Source: Vibrio maritimus (lineage in GTDB: Bacteria > Pseudomonadota > Gammaproteobacteria > Enterobacterales > Vibrionaceae). Taken from it: a DNA stretch of 64,000 bases. This document shows positions 9,285 to 18,337 of this stretch, piece by piece. Position numbers and translations under genes: made by a program. The notes beneath the pieces are model-generated. The model was not told the origin of the DNA. It saw nothing but the letters and a program-made list of their open reading frames with translations, and ran no database searches. Position 1 is the stretch's first letter, and each line of letters opens with the position of its first letter. Location of the stretch: contig BBMT01000011.1 in assembly GCA_000755425.1 (NCBI GenBank), forward strand, positions 1 through 64,000. The letters are read 5' to 3'.

Positions 9285-10478
9285 ATGAGCAAACAAATAA
9301 AAGTGCCTGCCACGTACATGCGCGGAGGGACGAGCAAAGGTGTGTTCTTCAGCCTCGAAGATTTGCCCGAAGCAGCAAAACAGCCCGGCGTAATTCGTGA
9401 CCAACTGTTGATGCGTGTCATCGGCAGCCCTGACCCCTATGCCAAGCAGATTGATGGTATGGGAGGGGCAACATCGAGCACCAGTAAAACGGTGATTGTG
9501 TCGACAAGTAGCCGCCCTGACCATCACATCGATTACTTATTCGGTCAAGTCGCCATTGATAAGGCGTTTGTCGATTGGAGCGGCAACTGCGGAAACCTAT
9601 CAGCTGCAGTAGCGCCGTTTGCTATTCATAGCGGTTTAATTGATCCAAGCGTGCTGCCTGAAGATGGCATAGCAGAGATTAAGATCTGGCAAGCCAACAT
9701 CGAGAAAACCATTGTGGCTAAAGTGCTGATGGTGGATGGAGAAGTCCAAGAGCTGGGCGATTTCCTTCTCGACGGCGTCACATTTCCTGCGGCTGAAATT
9801 GCAGTGGAGTTTGTTGACCCGAGCAGCAGTGGAGGCTCGATGTTTCCAACGGGGAACTTGGTCGATGACCTTCATGTGCCGGACGTTGGCGTGTTCAATG
9901 CCACGATGATCAACGCGGGCATTCCCACGATCTTTATCGACGCCGCCGAACTTGGCCTTGAAGGTACTGAACTGCAACAAGACATCAATAGTGATGCTGA
10001 CTGGCTTGAAAAGTTCGAAACCATTCGTGCCCATGGGGCATTGAAAATGGGATTAATTGACTCTATTGAGCAAGCGGCAACCCGCCAGCATACGCCAAAG
10101 ATTGCGTTTGTTTCTAAACCTAAACCTTATCGCTCTTCAAGCGACAAAACCATCGAGGCGGCAGATGTCGATCTATTAGTGAGAGCAATGTCGATGGGTA
10201 AGCTTCATCACGCCATGATGGGAACGGCAGCCGTTGCTATCGCATGCGCTGCGAGCGTAGAAGGTACGGTGGTCAATATGGCCGCGGGCGGTGGCGCTCG
10301 TGAAGGAGTGACCTTTGGGCACCCGTCGGGAACGCTCAAGGTGGGTGCTGTGGCTTCTCAGTCTGAGCAAGGCTGGACGGTCGAAAGAGCCATTATGAGT
10401 CGAAGTGCGCGGATCCTTATGGAAGGCTGGGTGCGTGTACCGTCGGATACCTTGCTCAACGATGAAATAGCGAGTTAA
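9285..10478 (+). CDS. prpF: 2-methylaconitate cis-trans isomerase PrpF
   Basis: Isomerises 2-methyl-trans-aconitate made by AcnD to the cis form used by aconitase. The 397-residue protein begins K-V-P-A-T-Y-M-R-G-G-T-S-K-G-V-F-F and contains N-C-G-N-L-S-A-A-V, I-N-A-G-I-P-T-I-F and F-G-H-P-S-G-T, all hallmarks of the PrpF family with its diaminopimelate-epimerase-like fold. The chosen ATG follows AGGGGACGTAGC and lies 10 bases after the acnD stop. In-frame codons upstream run inside acnD and are not needed for the conserved N-terminus. Confidence 0.95.
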   Translation: MSKQIKVPATYMRGGTSKGVFFSLEDLPEAAKQPGVIRDQLLMRVIGSPDPYAKQIDGMGGATSSTSKTVIVSTSSRPDHHIDYLFGQVAIDKAFVDWSGNCGNLSAAVAPFAIHSGLIDPSVLPEDGIAEIKIWQANIEKTIVAKVLMVDGEVQELGDFLLDGVTFPAAEIAVEFVDPSSSGGSMFPTGNLVDDLHVPDVGVFNATMINAGIPTIFIDAAELGLEGTELQQDINSDADWLEKFETIRAHGALKMGLIDSIEQAATRQHTPKIAFVSKPKPYRSSSDKTIEAADVDLLVRAMSMGKLHHAMMGTAAVAIACAASVEGTVVNMAAGGGAREGVTFGHPSGTLKVGAVASQSEQGWTVERAIMSRSARILMEGWVRVPSDTLLNDEIAS

Positions 10479-10518
10479 CGACGTTTCAAACTATTTAAGA
10501 CATATTGGAGGACGCATT

Positions 10519-12398
10519 ATGTCTGCATATCAAAAAGAGTACCAATGGGCAGAGCAACAACCGGAATCATTCTGGCAGCATCAAGCGGAAAATATTGATT
10601 GGTTTGAAGCGCCGAAAACCATCTTAGCGAAAGACGACAACGGTATAGAACGCTGGTTTCCTGACGGAGTAATGAATACCGCATGGCTGGCCTTAGATTA
10701 TCATTGTGAACAAGGCCGAGGTGATAATACAGCCTGATTTACGACTCACCTGTCACTGGGGTTAAAGAGCGTTATAGCTACAATGTAATGCGTGACAAGG
10801 TGGCAAAAATTGCGGGAATGCTCGCGTCGCAAGGCGTGATAAAAGGCGATAGGGTCATTATCTATATGCCGATGATTCCAGAGGCTGCGATGGCAATGTT
10901 GGCGTGTGCACGCCTTGGTGCGATTCACTCTGTGGTATTTGGTGGTTTTGCCCCTAACGAACTGGCGGTACGAATTGAAGATGCGGAGCCTAAGGTTATT
11001 ATGACCGCATCTTGTGGTATTGAAATTAACAAGGTTCTGCCATACAAACCGCTAGTGGATCAGGCCATTATGGACAGCCGCTGGAAACCCGATAAGGTAC
11101 TCGTGCTGCAGCGCCCGCAGTGCCTTGCTGAACTAAATCAAGAGCGCGATCTTGATTGGGCAGAGCAATATGAACGCGCTTTGCCTCACGCATGTGTGCC
11201 AGTATTAGCTACCGACCCCCTATATATTCTGTATACCTCTGGCACAACGGGTAAACCGAAAGGTGTGGTGCGGGACAATGGCGGTCACGCTGTGGCAATG
11301 AAATACTCCATGAATACCATCTACAACATGCCAACCGATGGTGTGTTTTGGGCAGCATCCGATGTGGGTTGGGTGGTGGGGCACTCGTACATTGTTTACG
11401 CGCCGCTCATTCATGGTTGTACGTCTATCTTGTTTGAAGGTAAACCGGTACGAACGCCCGATCCGGGTGCGTTTTGGCGGGTTTGTGAAGAGTATCAGGT
11501 GAAGGTATTGTTTTCGGCTCCGACGGCGTTTAGAGCGATTAAGAAAGAAGATCCTGAAGGCTTAGAACTGGATAAGTATGATTTAAGCGCCCTAGACAGC
11601 ATCTTTATGGCTGGCGAACGCCTTGACCCTCCGACCTTAGAGTGGGTACAAAGCCACACCAACAAACCTGTGATTGACCACTGGTGGCAGACAGAAACGG
11701 GGTGGGCAATCTCATCGAATCCTGTAGGGCTTGAGTCAATGCCAATCAAAGCAGGTTCTTCGACGATGCCAAGTCCGGGTTTTAAAGTTGAAATCTTGAA
11801 TGAGTTAGGGGAGCCTGTTGGCGCCAACCAACAAGGTTTTGTGTCCCTTAAACGTCCGCTTCCACCAAGCTGCCTAACCACGGTATGGCGTAATCACGAT
11901 AGATTTGATTCTGGTTATCTAAGTCAATTTGAAGGCTACTACGTCTCGGGTGACGGTGGGTATCTCGATGCAGACGGCTACTTGTTTATCATGGGTAGGG
12001 TTGACGATGTGATCAACGTGGCGGGGCATCGCCTCTCAACCGGTGAAATGGAAGAGATTGTCGGGGGACACCCCGCAATTGCCGAGTGTGCGGTAGTGGG
12101 GGTTCACGATGACCTCAAAGGGCAGCTACCTCTTGGTTTAGTGGTTCTCAAAGATGGTGTGAAAGTAGACAACCATGACCTTGAAAGTGAACTGGTTGGT
12201 AAAGTTCGTTCTGAAATCGGTGCCGTTGCTTGTTTTAAACATGCTCTAGTGGTGGATAGATTACCGAAAACACGCTCAGGTAAGATATTGCGACGCGTCA
12301 TCAGACAGATTGCCGATGGTGAAAGCTACACCGTACCGTCGACCATCGATGACCCAGCGAGTCTATCTGAAATAGAAAAAGCGCTACATACCAATTAG
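10519..12398 (+). CDS. prpE: Propionyl-CoA synthetase (frame broken once)
   Basis: Activates propionate to propionyl-CoA through an acyl-adenylate, feeding PrpC. The ANL-superfamily motifs are intact: Y-I-L-Y-T-S-G-T-T-G-K-P-K-G-V-V-R (ATP loop), W-Q-T-E-T-G-W and the C-terminal catalytic lysine in K-T-R-S-G-K-I-L-R-R. The first 72 residues (S-A-Y-Q-K-E-Y-Q-W-A) are in another frame. Restoring one C in a CCC run near 10733 joins them to L-I-Y-D-S-P-V-T-G and gives about 627 residues, the PrpE length. GGAGG precedes the ATG. It is the last gene of the operon; the stop overlaps the converging next gene by 4 bases. Confidence 0.9.
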
Positions 12399-12745
12399 CG
12401 CTGGTCCATCTCAACCGAACTCATGTGCCACATTTTGAGCACATGGTTCGGTTCCTCGCAGGTACCAAACAGCATCTGATATTTCGGAATGAATGGTTCA
12501 CCGATATAAGTGGTACGACTAAACTTACCTGTTTTAAGATCGACTTGTGTAACGACTCTTCCTTTGAAGTTTTGAAAAATGACAAACTGACTGCTTTTAA
12601 ACACCAATTGTTCTTGGTAGAACCAAAATTGGTCGGCAGTAGTATTCAGTTGGCATTTTAGCGGGAGCTTAGCGTAGGCAGTGCCACTTCCGAATGTTGC
12701 GACGAAAATCAATAAAGACAAAGGCATAAAGCGCAGAAACTTCAT
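12395..12745 (-). CDS. Small exported protein of unknown function
   Basis: A 116-residue protein with a clear signal peptide (M-K-F-L-R-F then a hydrophobic core, cleavage after A-Y-A near residue 25). The mature part has two cysteines, in K-C-Q-L-N and G-T-C-E-E-P, that could form a disulphide, and is rich in aromatic residues and beta-prone stretches. No family was recognised. It converges on prpE with a 4-base overlap and has its own upstream region facing the GNAT gene at 12908. Coding is supported by the signal peptide and by the compact, AT-rich promoter-like interval 12746-12907. Confidence 0.7.
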   Translation of the reverse strand: MKFLRFMPLSLLIFVATFGSGTAYAKLPLKCQLNTTADQFWFYQEQLVFKSSQFVIFQNFKGRVVTQVDLKTGKFSRTTYIGEPFIPKYQMLFGTCEEPNHVLKMWHMSSVEMDQR

Positions 12746-12907
12746 AACAATCCCCTATAATTTTCTTTAAGTATAGTGATATTTTCCCCAAGGTTTTTTT
12801 CAGACGATATCCTTAGGTATTTTTATTTGCACATCCCTGACAAAACCCTCACACTATGCGCACATTTGTGACTGGCATATTAATCAAGTTAACTCGAGCG
12901 TGTGGCT

Positions 12908-13398
12908 ATGGATTCCAACAGGATTACTCTTCGATCTGCGACGGAAAAAGACCTTTATACGCTTAATGATCTGATGTTCGAATTACACGACCATCACCAT
13001 AAAGCAGTCCCTAATGACTTTAAGTCTGCCAATGAAGTCCAAGAAGAAAAGAGCATTGCTCGTTACCTAGATTCTCCTGAATGTTTGGTGCTGGTAGCGA
13101 CGATTACCTCAGATAATAATCAGATCATTGTCGGTTTTGTCACAGCTCAGTTTTGTGAATTAAGCTCTCCTATTAGCAAGCCTAGTCTAGTGGGGAATGT
13201 TGATGAGTTATATGTCTTGCCCAAGTGGCGTCAACATGGTGTTGCAGCTGCCTTGCTAACGGAAGCCGAAACAAGGTTACAACAGCTCGGAGCAACCCAG
13301 ATTATGGTAGAAGTTTGGGACTTTAACCAATCAGCGCTGAATCTGTATAAGAAGCAGGGATTTTTCCCTCATATTCACTGTCTTAGAAAAAAATATAA
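12908..13398 (+). CDS. GNAT-family N-acetyltransferase (stop masked by a frame error)
   Basis: Acetyl-CoA-dependent acetyltransferase of unknown substrate. The GNAT core is clear: V-D-E-L-Y-V-L-P-K-W-R-Q-H-G-V-A-A-A-L-L (acetyl-CoA pyrophosphate loop) and V-W-D-F-N-Q-S-A-L-N-L-Y-K-K-Q-G-F (motif B). As printed, the frame runs without a stop into the next gene. At 13387-13393 a run of seven A residues probably should be eight, giving L-R-K-K-I and a stop at 13396-13398, where GNAT proteins normally end. The following signal peptide shows that a new protein begins. A GTG at 12902 is an alternative start. Confidence 0.75.
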
Positions 13399-13411
13399 AT
13401 TAGGAATGTTT

Positions 13412-14952
13412 GTGACTCAGTTTTTGAGCCATTGGTTTTATTTGTGCTTGCTTGCGCTTTTTACTGCAAACTTCAGTTTTGCATCACAACCCAAGGTTAA
13501 TTCAAATACCGCCCAAGAGGTGAGGTCGAAAGATCTCGCAGCCTCTATACAAAATCAGAGTGATACGGCACTCAAACCACTCGATCCTTCAATTCGAGGG
13601 TCGCTATGTGTGGTGCGCAGCGATGATCGAATCTTACTGGTTCACGAAATTATTACGGGCAAATGGTCACTTCCAGGTGGCACAATTGAAAATAACGAAG
13701 ACCCGAGACTCACTGCTCAGCGCGAGACGTGGGAAGAAGCCGGACTTGTCGTCGATGTTGGGCAAGAGCTGGCAGAACAGATAAAGCGATCTTTTACGAA
13801 TGTCATGTTGAGTCGGCGATTATCGCTTATGAAGCGAGCAGTTATACTAACGGCCTCGAACTTCCAATATATTTCGCACCTCATTTTGGCGTAGAAGTAC
13901 GAAGCGCTTCTCTTGTGCAGCCTAAAGCGGTTCCGATTAACGAGTATCGTTATCCTAGTCAGTGGCCACTAGTGCAAGAGATGTATAGCCATGCATCCAA
14001 TCAACCGCTACAGTTCGTTGATAATCTCATTGATGCCGCACCAAAGATTCACCAAATAGAACTAGGCTGGTTATCCAGTGCTCAAGATATGATGGCTCAA
14101 GCATCCAAAAGTGTTCTAGATGTGGTTCTCTTTGGTGGAAGAATACTGTATGTACTTGTCCAACCGCTATTTTTGATTGCCTTTTTACCCCTGTTTATTT
14201 GGTTGTGGGGACGCCATTTTACCGCTCAGTTAATGTTCGCGGTTACGGCAACTTCTCTTTTCATACTGGTAGCCAAGCAAGGATTTGGATTCCCAGTACC
14301 TCATGCGTATTTGCCGTCAATCAATTATACCGAACGAAGTGGTTATAGCTTCCCTGATTTACTTATCGCAAACTGGGTGTCGATTTCTGCAATCGTGATC
14401 AGCCAGATTCAAGCGCGTTATCGAGCTGCTTTTATTACTGTCTTCGTCGTAATTAGTTTCATTTTGGTGTTCTACCAATTTATCAGTGGCGGGGCGTTTT
14501 TATCTGACATGTTGGCAGGGGCATTCCTTGGCTCACTCGTGGGCTGGCACTTTATTCGTCATGCACTGAGCCTTGCAGTGAGTGAAGACTATACATTTAC
14601 GCGCACTAGGGTGTGGTTCATTTTGACGGCGGTAGCAGTGGCTCTTGCGTTTATTTGGCCGTTCCCTTCATTTTTAAGCTGGTTAGCTCTATGTCTAGGC
14701 ATGCTGTTGTTTGCTTTGGCAAGCAGTGTCTGCTCTCCTCGATCAAAGATGTGTTTGCGAGAATTATTGACGTCGCTGTTTATTATTCTCGGCGTGTTGT
14801 TGACCTATTTTCAGTTAGAAGCGGTGGTATCACACAGTGGTATAGGATCGCTGCTCTTACACATTCTCGTTATCCCAGTACTTATCATTGTGCCTGCGGT
14901 CGTGATGATTTTGTTTAGAAAAAGAGAAAGCGCTTCTGGCGTAAAAAGGTAA
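13412..14952 (+). CDS. Exported NUDIX hydrolase fused to a degenerate PAP2-like membrane domain (frame broken once)
   Basis: A signal peptide or first membrane segment (F-Y-L-C-L-L-A-L-F-T-A-N-F-S-F-A) precedes a NUDIX domain with a perfect box at about residues 89-112 (G-G-T-I-E-N-N-E, then R-E-T-W-E-E-A-G-L). A frame break near 13780 (one base missing) leads into a C-terminal domain of about eight helices with PAP2 (type 2 phosphatidic acid phosphatase) layout. All usual PAP2 catalytic positions are altered: the K-x6-R-P arginine is V, P-S-G-H reads F-P-D-L-L, and the final histidine four residues before S-D is alanine. Annotated NUDIX/PAP2 fusions are known in Vibrio. Here the NUDIX part should be active and the PAP2 part not. 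GTG at 13412 has AGGA 6 bases upstream. Confidence 0.75.
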
Positions 14953-15005
14953 ATAGTAAAGCGAATTCAGGCTTAACATAGCAGCGTTCAAATAACGGAG
15001 TCACT

Positions 15006-15119
15006 ATGATAATTGCTATGATCGCAGCGTGTTCTGCTTTTCTTTCAAGCTTAGGCATGCAGCTTAATGGTGCTGTCGATGCAGCGATGGAGACCATCGC
15101 AGACATTATGTTTATTTAG
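15006..15119 (+). CDS. Possible 37-residue small hydrophobic protein
   Basis: A short reading frame, MIIAMIAACSAFLSSLGMQL then a polar tail ending D-I-M-F-I, lies 53 bases after the NUDIX-PAP2 gene and directly before a strong terminator. An excellent ribosome site, CGGAG, is 5 bases before the ATG. The first 20 residues could form one membrane helix. No family was recognised. The good initiation region and position between a gene and a terminator support it, but a frame this short can arise by chance. Confidence 0.4.
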   Translation: MIIAMIAACSAFLSSLGMQLNGAVDAAMETIADIMFI

Positions 15120-15185
15120 GCCAATATAGCCTGGTTGAAGAGATCTTCTCCGGTACATGTTTAGAGTTAAGTAATAAACAGCTTA

Positions 15186-15214
15186 ACCCATCAACCTAAG
15201 GGTGGTTGATGGGT
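15186..15214. terminator. Terminator between NUDIX-PAP2 unit and emrB
   Basis: A perfect 11-bp stem ACCCATCAACC / GGTTGATGGGT with a 7-base loop, followed on the plus strand by ATGTTTTAT. It separates the converging NUDIX-PAP2/small-ORF unit from the emrB homologue. Confidence 0.75.
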
Positions 15215-15266
15215 ATGTTTTATCCTCTTATTCAAAGATGCCACCCATTATTCTGTTAACGGTGCA

Positions 15267-16754
15267 CTATTTAGAACGGATGAAAATCAGCATCGGCATC
15301 ATAATCACAAACATCACTCCAACTAATTGGAACGTATGAACGTACGCAACCATCTGAGATTGTTCGTGCAACATCATTTGATACTGTTGCAACGCCAGTG
15401 GGTCGGTCATCGATAAGCCTTGCGATGCCGCCCAGTTTTGCAGTGCAGGATTATAGGTATTAAAACCTTCGCTTAGCGCATGCCATTGCTGCTGGCTATC
15501 ACGGTACTGGTAAGTGGTGGCAATTGAGATACCAAATGAGCTACCGATAGTTCGGAACAAGTTAAAGATACTAGCGCCCGCTACCGACTCTTCTCTTGGT
15601 AAGGTCAGATACGCCAAAGACGATAACGTTGAGAAGGTCAAACCTAAGCCTAAGCCTTGAATAATACTTGGCGTTACGATCCAGAAAGTATCAATCTCCA
15701 TCGAATACAGAGTCATGAGATACGATCCGATACCAATGCAGGTCAATCCAAATACGATCTTGAGTCGCGGGTCAAACTGAGGATTCAGCCGAATCACCAG
15801 AATCAGCATACAAGCCGAGGCAAGACCTCTTGGAGCCATGAGCATTCCCGTTGTTGCAACCGGATAGTCCAGCAAGCTTTCTAAGAACATTGGCTGCTGA
15901 GTAGTCAAGCCAAACATGGCCATGGAGACGACTGCCATCATCAGCGACGACACCATCAAGTTCTTATCTCGCAACAGCCAAAGAGGTGCAATTGGACTCT
16001 TAGTTTTCCAACTGCGATACGCCCACATAATCAAACTTATCACAGACAGAACAATTGCGGTTTGAATGATTCTGGAGTCTAACCAGTCTTCGTCATTACC
16101 CTTATCGAGGACAAACTGCAGCGCACCTACACCCAATGCCATAAATCCAATAATCCACCAATCAAAGTTGGGTTTAGATTTATTCGATAGGTGAATGTAT
16201 TTATAGATAAGCGCGGTACAAACCAAACCAAAAGGCAAATTCACATAGAAGATCCAACGCCAGTTGAGGTTATCCGTAATAACACCGCCAACAACTGGGC
16301 CTAAGATAGGCCCAAGCAGGATACCAATTGAAAAAATGGCCATGGCTTTACCTTTCTGTTCAGATGGATAGATCTGAACCAAGGTAGATTGAGCCAAAGG
16401 AATAACCGAAGCACCGAACGCGCCTTGAATAATCCGGAATAGTACCATCTCTTCTAAGGAGCTAGCTTGACCACACAGTGCACTCGCGATAACGAAACCG
16501 ATAACTGCAACGAGCATCACTTTACGCTCGCCAAATCGCGACACCCAGAAGCTGGTCATAGGGATAAAAATAGCTTCCGCCATACTGTATCCCGTTAACA
16601 CCCAGGTAATTTGGTCCGCCGTTGCCCCCAAAGCTCCCATCATATGTGACAGTGACACATTCGCCACTGTCATATCGATTAAAACCATGATGGCAGACAA
16701 CATGACCGCTACGGTAGCGATACCTCGTTTATCAGCGGTGATTTGATTGCTCAT
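15267..16754 (-). CDS. EmrB/QacA-type multidrug efflux MFS transporter
   Basis: Inner-membrane drug:proton antiporter of the DHA2 (14-helix) MFS family, working with the adjacent periplasmic adaptor and an outer-membrane channel encoded elsewhere. The 495-residue protein shows the DHA2 signatures: W-V-L-T-G-Y-S near helix 2, R-F-G-E-R-K-V between helices 2 and 3, and the helix-5 motif G-P-I-L-G-P-V-V-G-G-V-I. The start overlaps the emrA-like stop by 4 bases (ATGA), showing translational coupling. Substrate cannot be read from sequence. Confidence 0.9.
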   Translation of the reverse strand: MSNQITADKRGIATVAVMLSAIMVLIDMTVANVSLSHMMGALGATADQITWVLTGYSMAEAIFIPMTSFWVSRFGERKVMLVAVIGFVIASALCGQASSLEEMVLFRIIQGAFGASVIPLAQSTLVQIYPSEQKGKAMAIFSIGILLGPILGPVVGGVITDNLNWRWIFYVNLPFGLVCTALIYKYIHLSNKSKPNFDWWIIGFMALGVGALQFVLDKGNDEDWLDSRIIQTAIVLSVISLIMWAYRSWKTKSPIAPLWLLRDKNLMVSSLMMAVVSMAMFGLTTQQPMFLESLLDYPVATTGMLMAPRGLASACMLILVIRLNPQFDPRLKIVFGLTCIGIGSYLMTLYSMEIDTFWIVTPSIIQGLGLGLTFSTLSSLAYLTLPREESVAGASIFNLFRTIGSSFGISIATTYQYRDSQQQWHALSEGFNTYNPALQNWAASQGLSMTDPLALQQYQMMLHEQSQMVAYVHTFQLVGVMFVIMMPMLIFIRSK

Positions 16755-17776
16755 TTCGAGTCACTTTTCAGATCGACAGTCACCTCGACACTTGCACCTA
16801 CACGAAGTTGAGGCGAGTTATCTGGTACCTCCAATTTAAGTCGTACAGGGAAGCGTTGTTTGATTTTTACCCAATTACCTGTCGCATTTTCAGGGGGCAT
16901 AAGAGAAAACGAGGTACCGCTGGCGGGCGATAAACTTTCTATCGTCGCGTTCCATACCAAATCAGGATACATGTCGATCTTGATCTCAGCCTTCTGACCT
17001 GGTTTAAGATGAGTGAGATCTGTCTCCTTGAAGTTAGCTCGGACCCAGTAGCTGTTGTCAATGATCACTGGAAACAGCGTTTGACCAACAGAAACAACCG
17101 TTCCTACGTGCGCACTAACTTCACCTGATAGTCCGTCCACTGGCGAGGTAATATCGGTATAACTGAGGTTGAGTTCAGCTTGAGCAAGCTGCGCTGCTGC
17201 TTGTTGGACGATAGCCGCTTCCAGTCCTTGCTCGCCCCGATTCGCAATAGCTTTCTCAACATTTGCTCTTGCTTGCTCTAGGCTTGCCTGAGCATTAGCT
17301 AATTTGTTCTTAGCAGTATCTAAGTCTTGTGGAGACGCCAATTTTCGAGTGACCAATGAATCAGTACGCTTGTATTCGATCTGCGCTTCGCTCAAGTTTG
17401 CTCGTGCAGCATCCAGTCCAGCAACCGCTTCCGTCACCTGTTTGTCAGCGACATCATGTTGCTGTACCGCTAACTGATATGCTGCTTTTGCTTGCTTTAC
17501 TGCAAGTAAGTATGGTCGTTGGTCAATTCTAAGCAGCAAGTCGCCTTTGTTGATGCGCTGAAAATCCGCAACTTCAACAGAGACAACCTGTCCTTGAACC
17601 TGAGGAGCAACAGAGAGGATCTTCGCTCTAACATAAGCGTCCTCGGTACTAGGGTGACTGTCTGCATAGATCCATGACCAATACAGAGCACCAAATACTG
17701 CTGCACAAACAAGTAGAAAGAGAATTTTTGTCAAGCTAGAACGGGATGATTTTTTTTGATCGGAGTTATCACTCAT
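16751..17776 (-). CDS. EmrA/HlyD-family membrane fusion protein
   Basis: Periplasmic adaptor of the EmrB-type pump. The 341-residue protein has an N-terminal membrane anchor (residues about 15-35), the first lipoyl half-motif (V-A-P-Q-V-Q-G-Q-V-V-S-V), a long alpha-hairpin (about residues 85-190, rich in A, Q and E), the second lipoyl half (D-I-T-S-P-V-D-G-L-S-G-E-V) and a beta-barrel end with F-K-E-T-D-L. It is first in the two-gene operon. A perfect FNR-type palindrome lies about 125 bases upstream of its start. No MarR or TetR regulator is adjacent. Confidence 0.9.
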   Translation of the reverse strand: MSDNSDQKKSSRSSLTKILFLLVCAAVFGALYWSWIYADSHPSTEDAYVRAKILSVAPQVQGQVVSVEVADFQRINKGDLLLRIDQRPYLLAVKQAKAAYQLAVQQHDVADKQVTEAVAGLDAARANLSEAQIEYKRTDSLVTRKLASPQDLDTAKNKLANAQASLEQARANVEKAIANRGEQGLEAAIVQQAAAQLAQAELNLSYTDITSPVDGLSGEVSAHVGTVVSVGQTLFPVIIDNSYWVRANFKETDLTHLKPGQKAEIKIDMYPDLVWNATIESLSPASGTSFSLMPPENATGNWVKIKQRFPVRLKLEVPDNSPQLRVGASVEVTVDLKSDSK

Positions 17777-17898
17777 TTACATAACCTACCTTTATATTTA
17801 TGTGATCAGTGTAGGATTTTTTATCACCAAACAATATTATGAGTTGAAACTTTATTAACCACTTTTACAGATTGAAAAATTCACTGAACAGTGTGCAA

Positions 17899-17912
17899 TT
17901 GATATTAATCAA
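17899..17912. promoter_or_regulatory. FNR-type palindrome upstream of emrA
   Basis: TTGATATTAATCAA matches the FNR consensus TTGATNNNNATCAA exactly. It sits between the start of the efflux operon and the TonB-receptor remnant, so it may control the pump or be a leftover of the decayed gene. The AT-rich setting means a chance match is possible. Confidence 0.4.
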
Positions 17913-17974
17913 AATAGCTTATATCGATGAATTTTATAGGATTTAGTTGCTACGTTCGTATAAGTCTCGCGTTT

Positions 17975-18275
17975 GGCTTTAACTACGCTAATGACCAGCG
18001 CGATGGCACAATTGAGTCAACCATACTGTCACTGACACGATACTGCAGTCGTTGGCAATCGCACATTGACACTTGGTGGAGAGTGGAAATACACCGAACT
18101 AAAGAACCTAGTCAGCCTGACTCAAACAGGCAAAGCAAAGGTTAACCAGCAAGCACTATTTATCGAAGAACAATGGGCATTAAGCCAGAAAAACACGCTA
18201 ACTTACGGTGTGCGTGTTGATATGCATGAAAGTTTTAGTACTCACTGGAGTCCACGAGCCTACCTCGTTCATTAT
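17975..18275 (+). pseudogene. Remnant of a TonB-dependent outer-membrane receptor
   Basis: Translating across frames gives pieces of a siderophore-type TonB receptor barrel: F-G-F-N-Y-A-N-D-Q-R-D-G-T, then L-T-L-G-G-E-W-K-Y-T-E-L-K-N, E-E-Q-W-A-L-S-Q-K-N-T-L-T-Y-G-V-R-V-D and H-W-S-P-R-A-Y-L-V. The last pattern is diagnostic of IrgA/FepA-like barrels (R-x-D ... W-S-P-R-x-Y-L-V). Only about 90 of an expected 650 residues remain. Plug, signal peptide and C-terminal strands are missing and the frame shifts internally, so unlike the homopolymer-broken genes elsewhere this is a genuine deletion remnant. It ends at a strong terminator. Confidence 0.7.
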
Positions 18276-18282
18276 AGAGATA

Positions 18283-18315
18283 CTAAAAAAGGTCTGAATC
18301 TGCAGACCTTTTTAG
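18283..18315. terminator. Bidirectional terminator after alsT
   Basis: CTAAAAAAGGTCTG faces CAGACCTTTTTAG around a 6-base loop, with A-runs and T-runs on either side. It can stop both the minus-strand alsT transcript and plus-strand transcription out of the receptor remnant. Confidence 0.85.
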
Positions 18316-18337
18316 TTTAATGGAGAGGTATACAGCT

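Noticed and set aside
12908..13894. Single GNAT-NUDIX fusion protein
   Set aside because: The join contains a seven-A run and is followed at once by a ribosome site and signal peptide. One extra A restores a normal GNAT stop.
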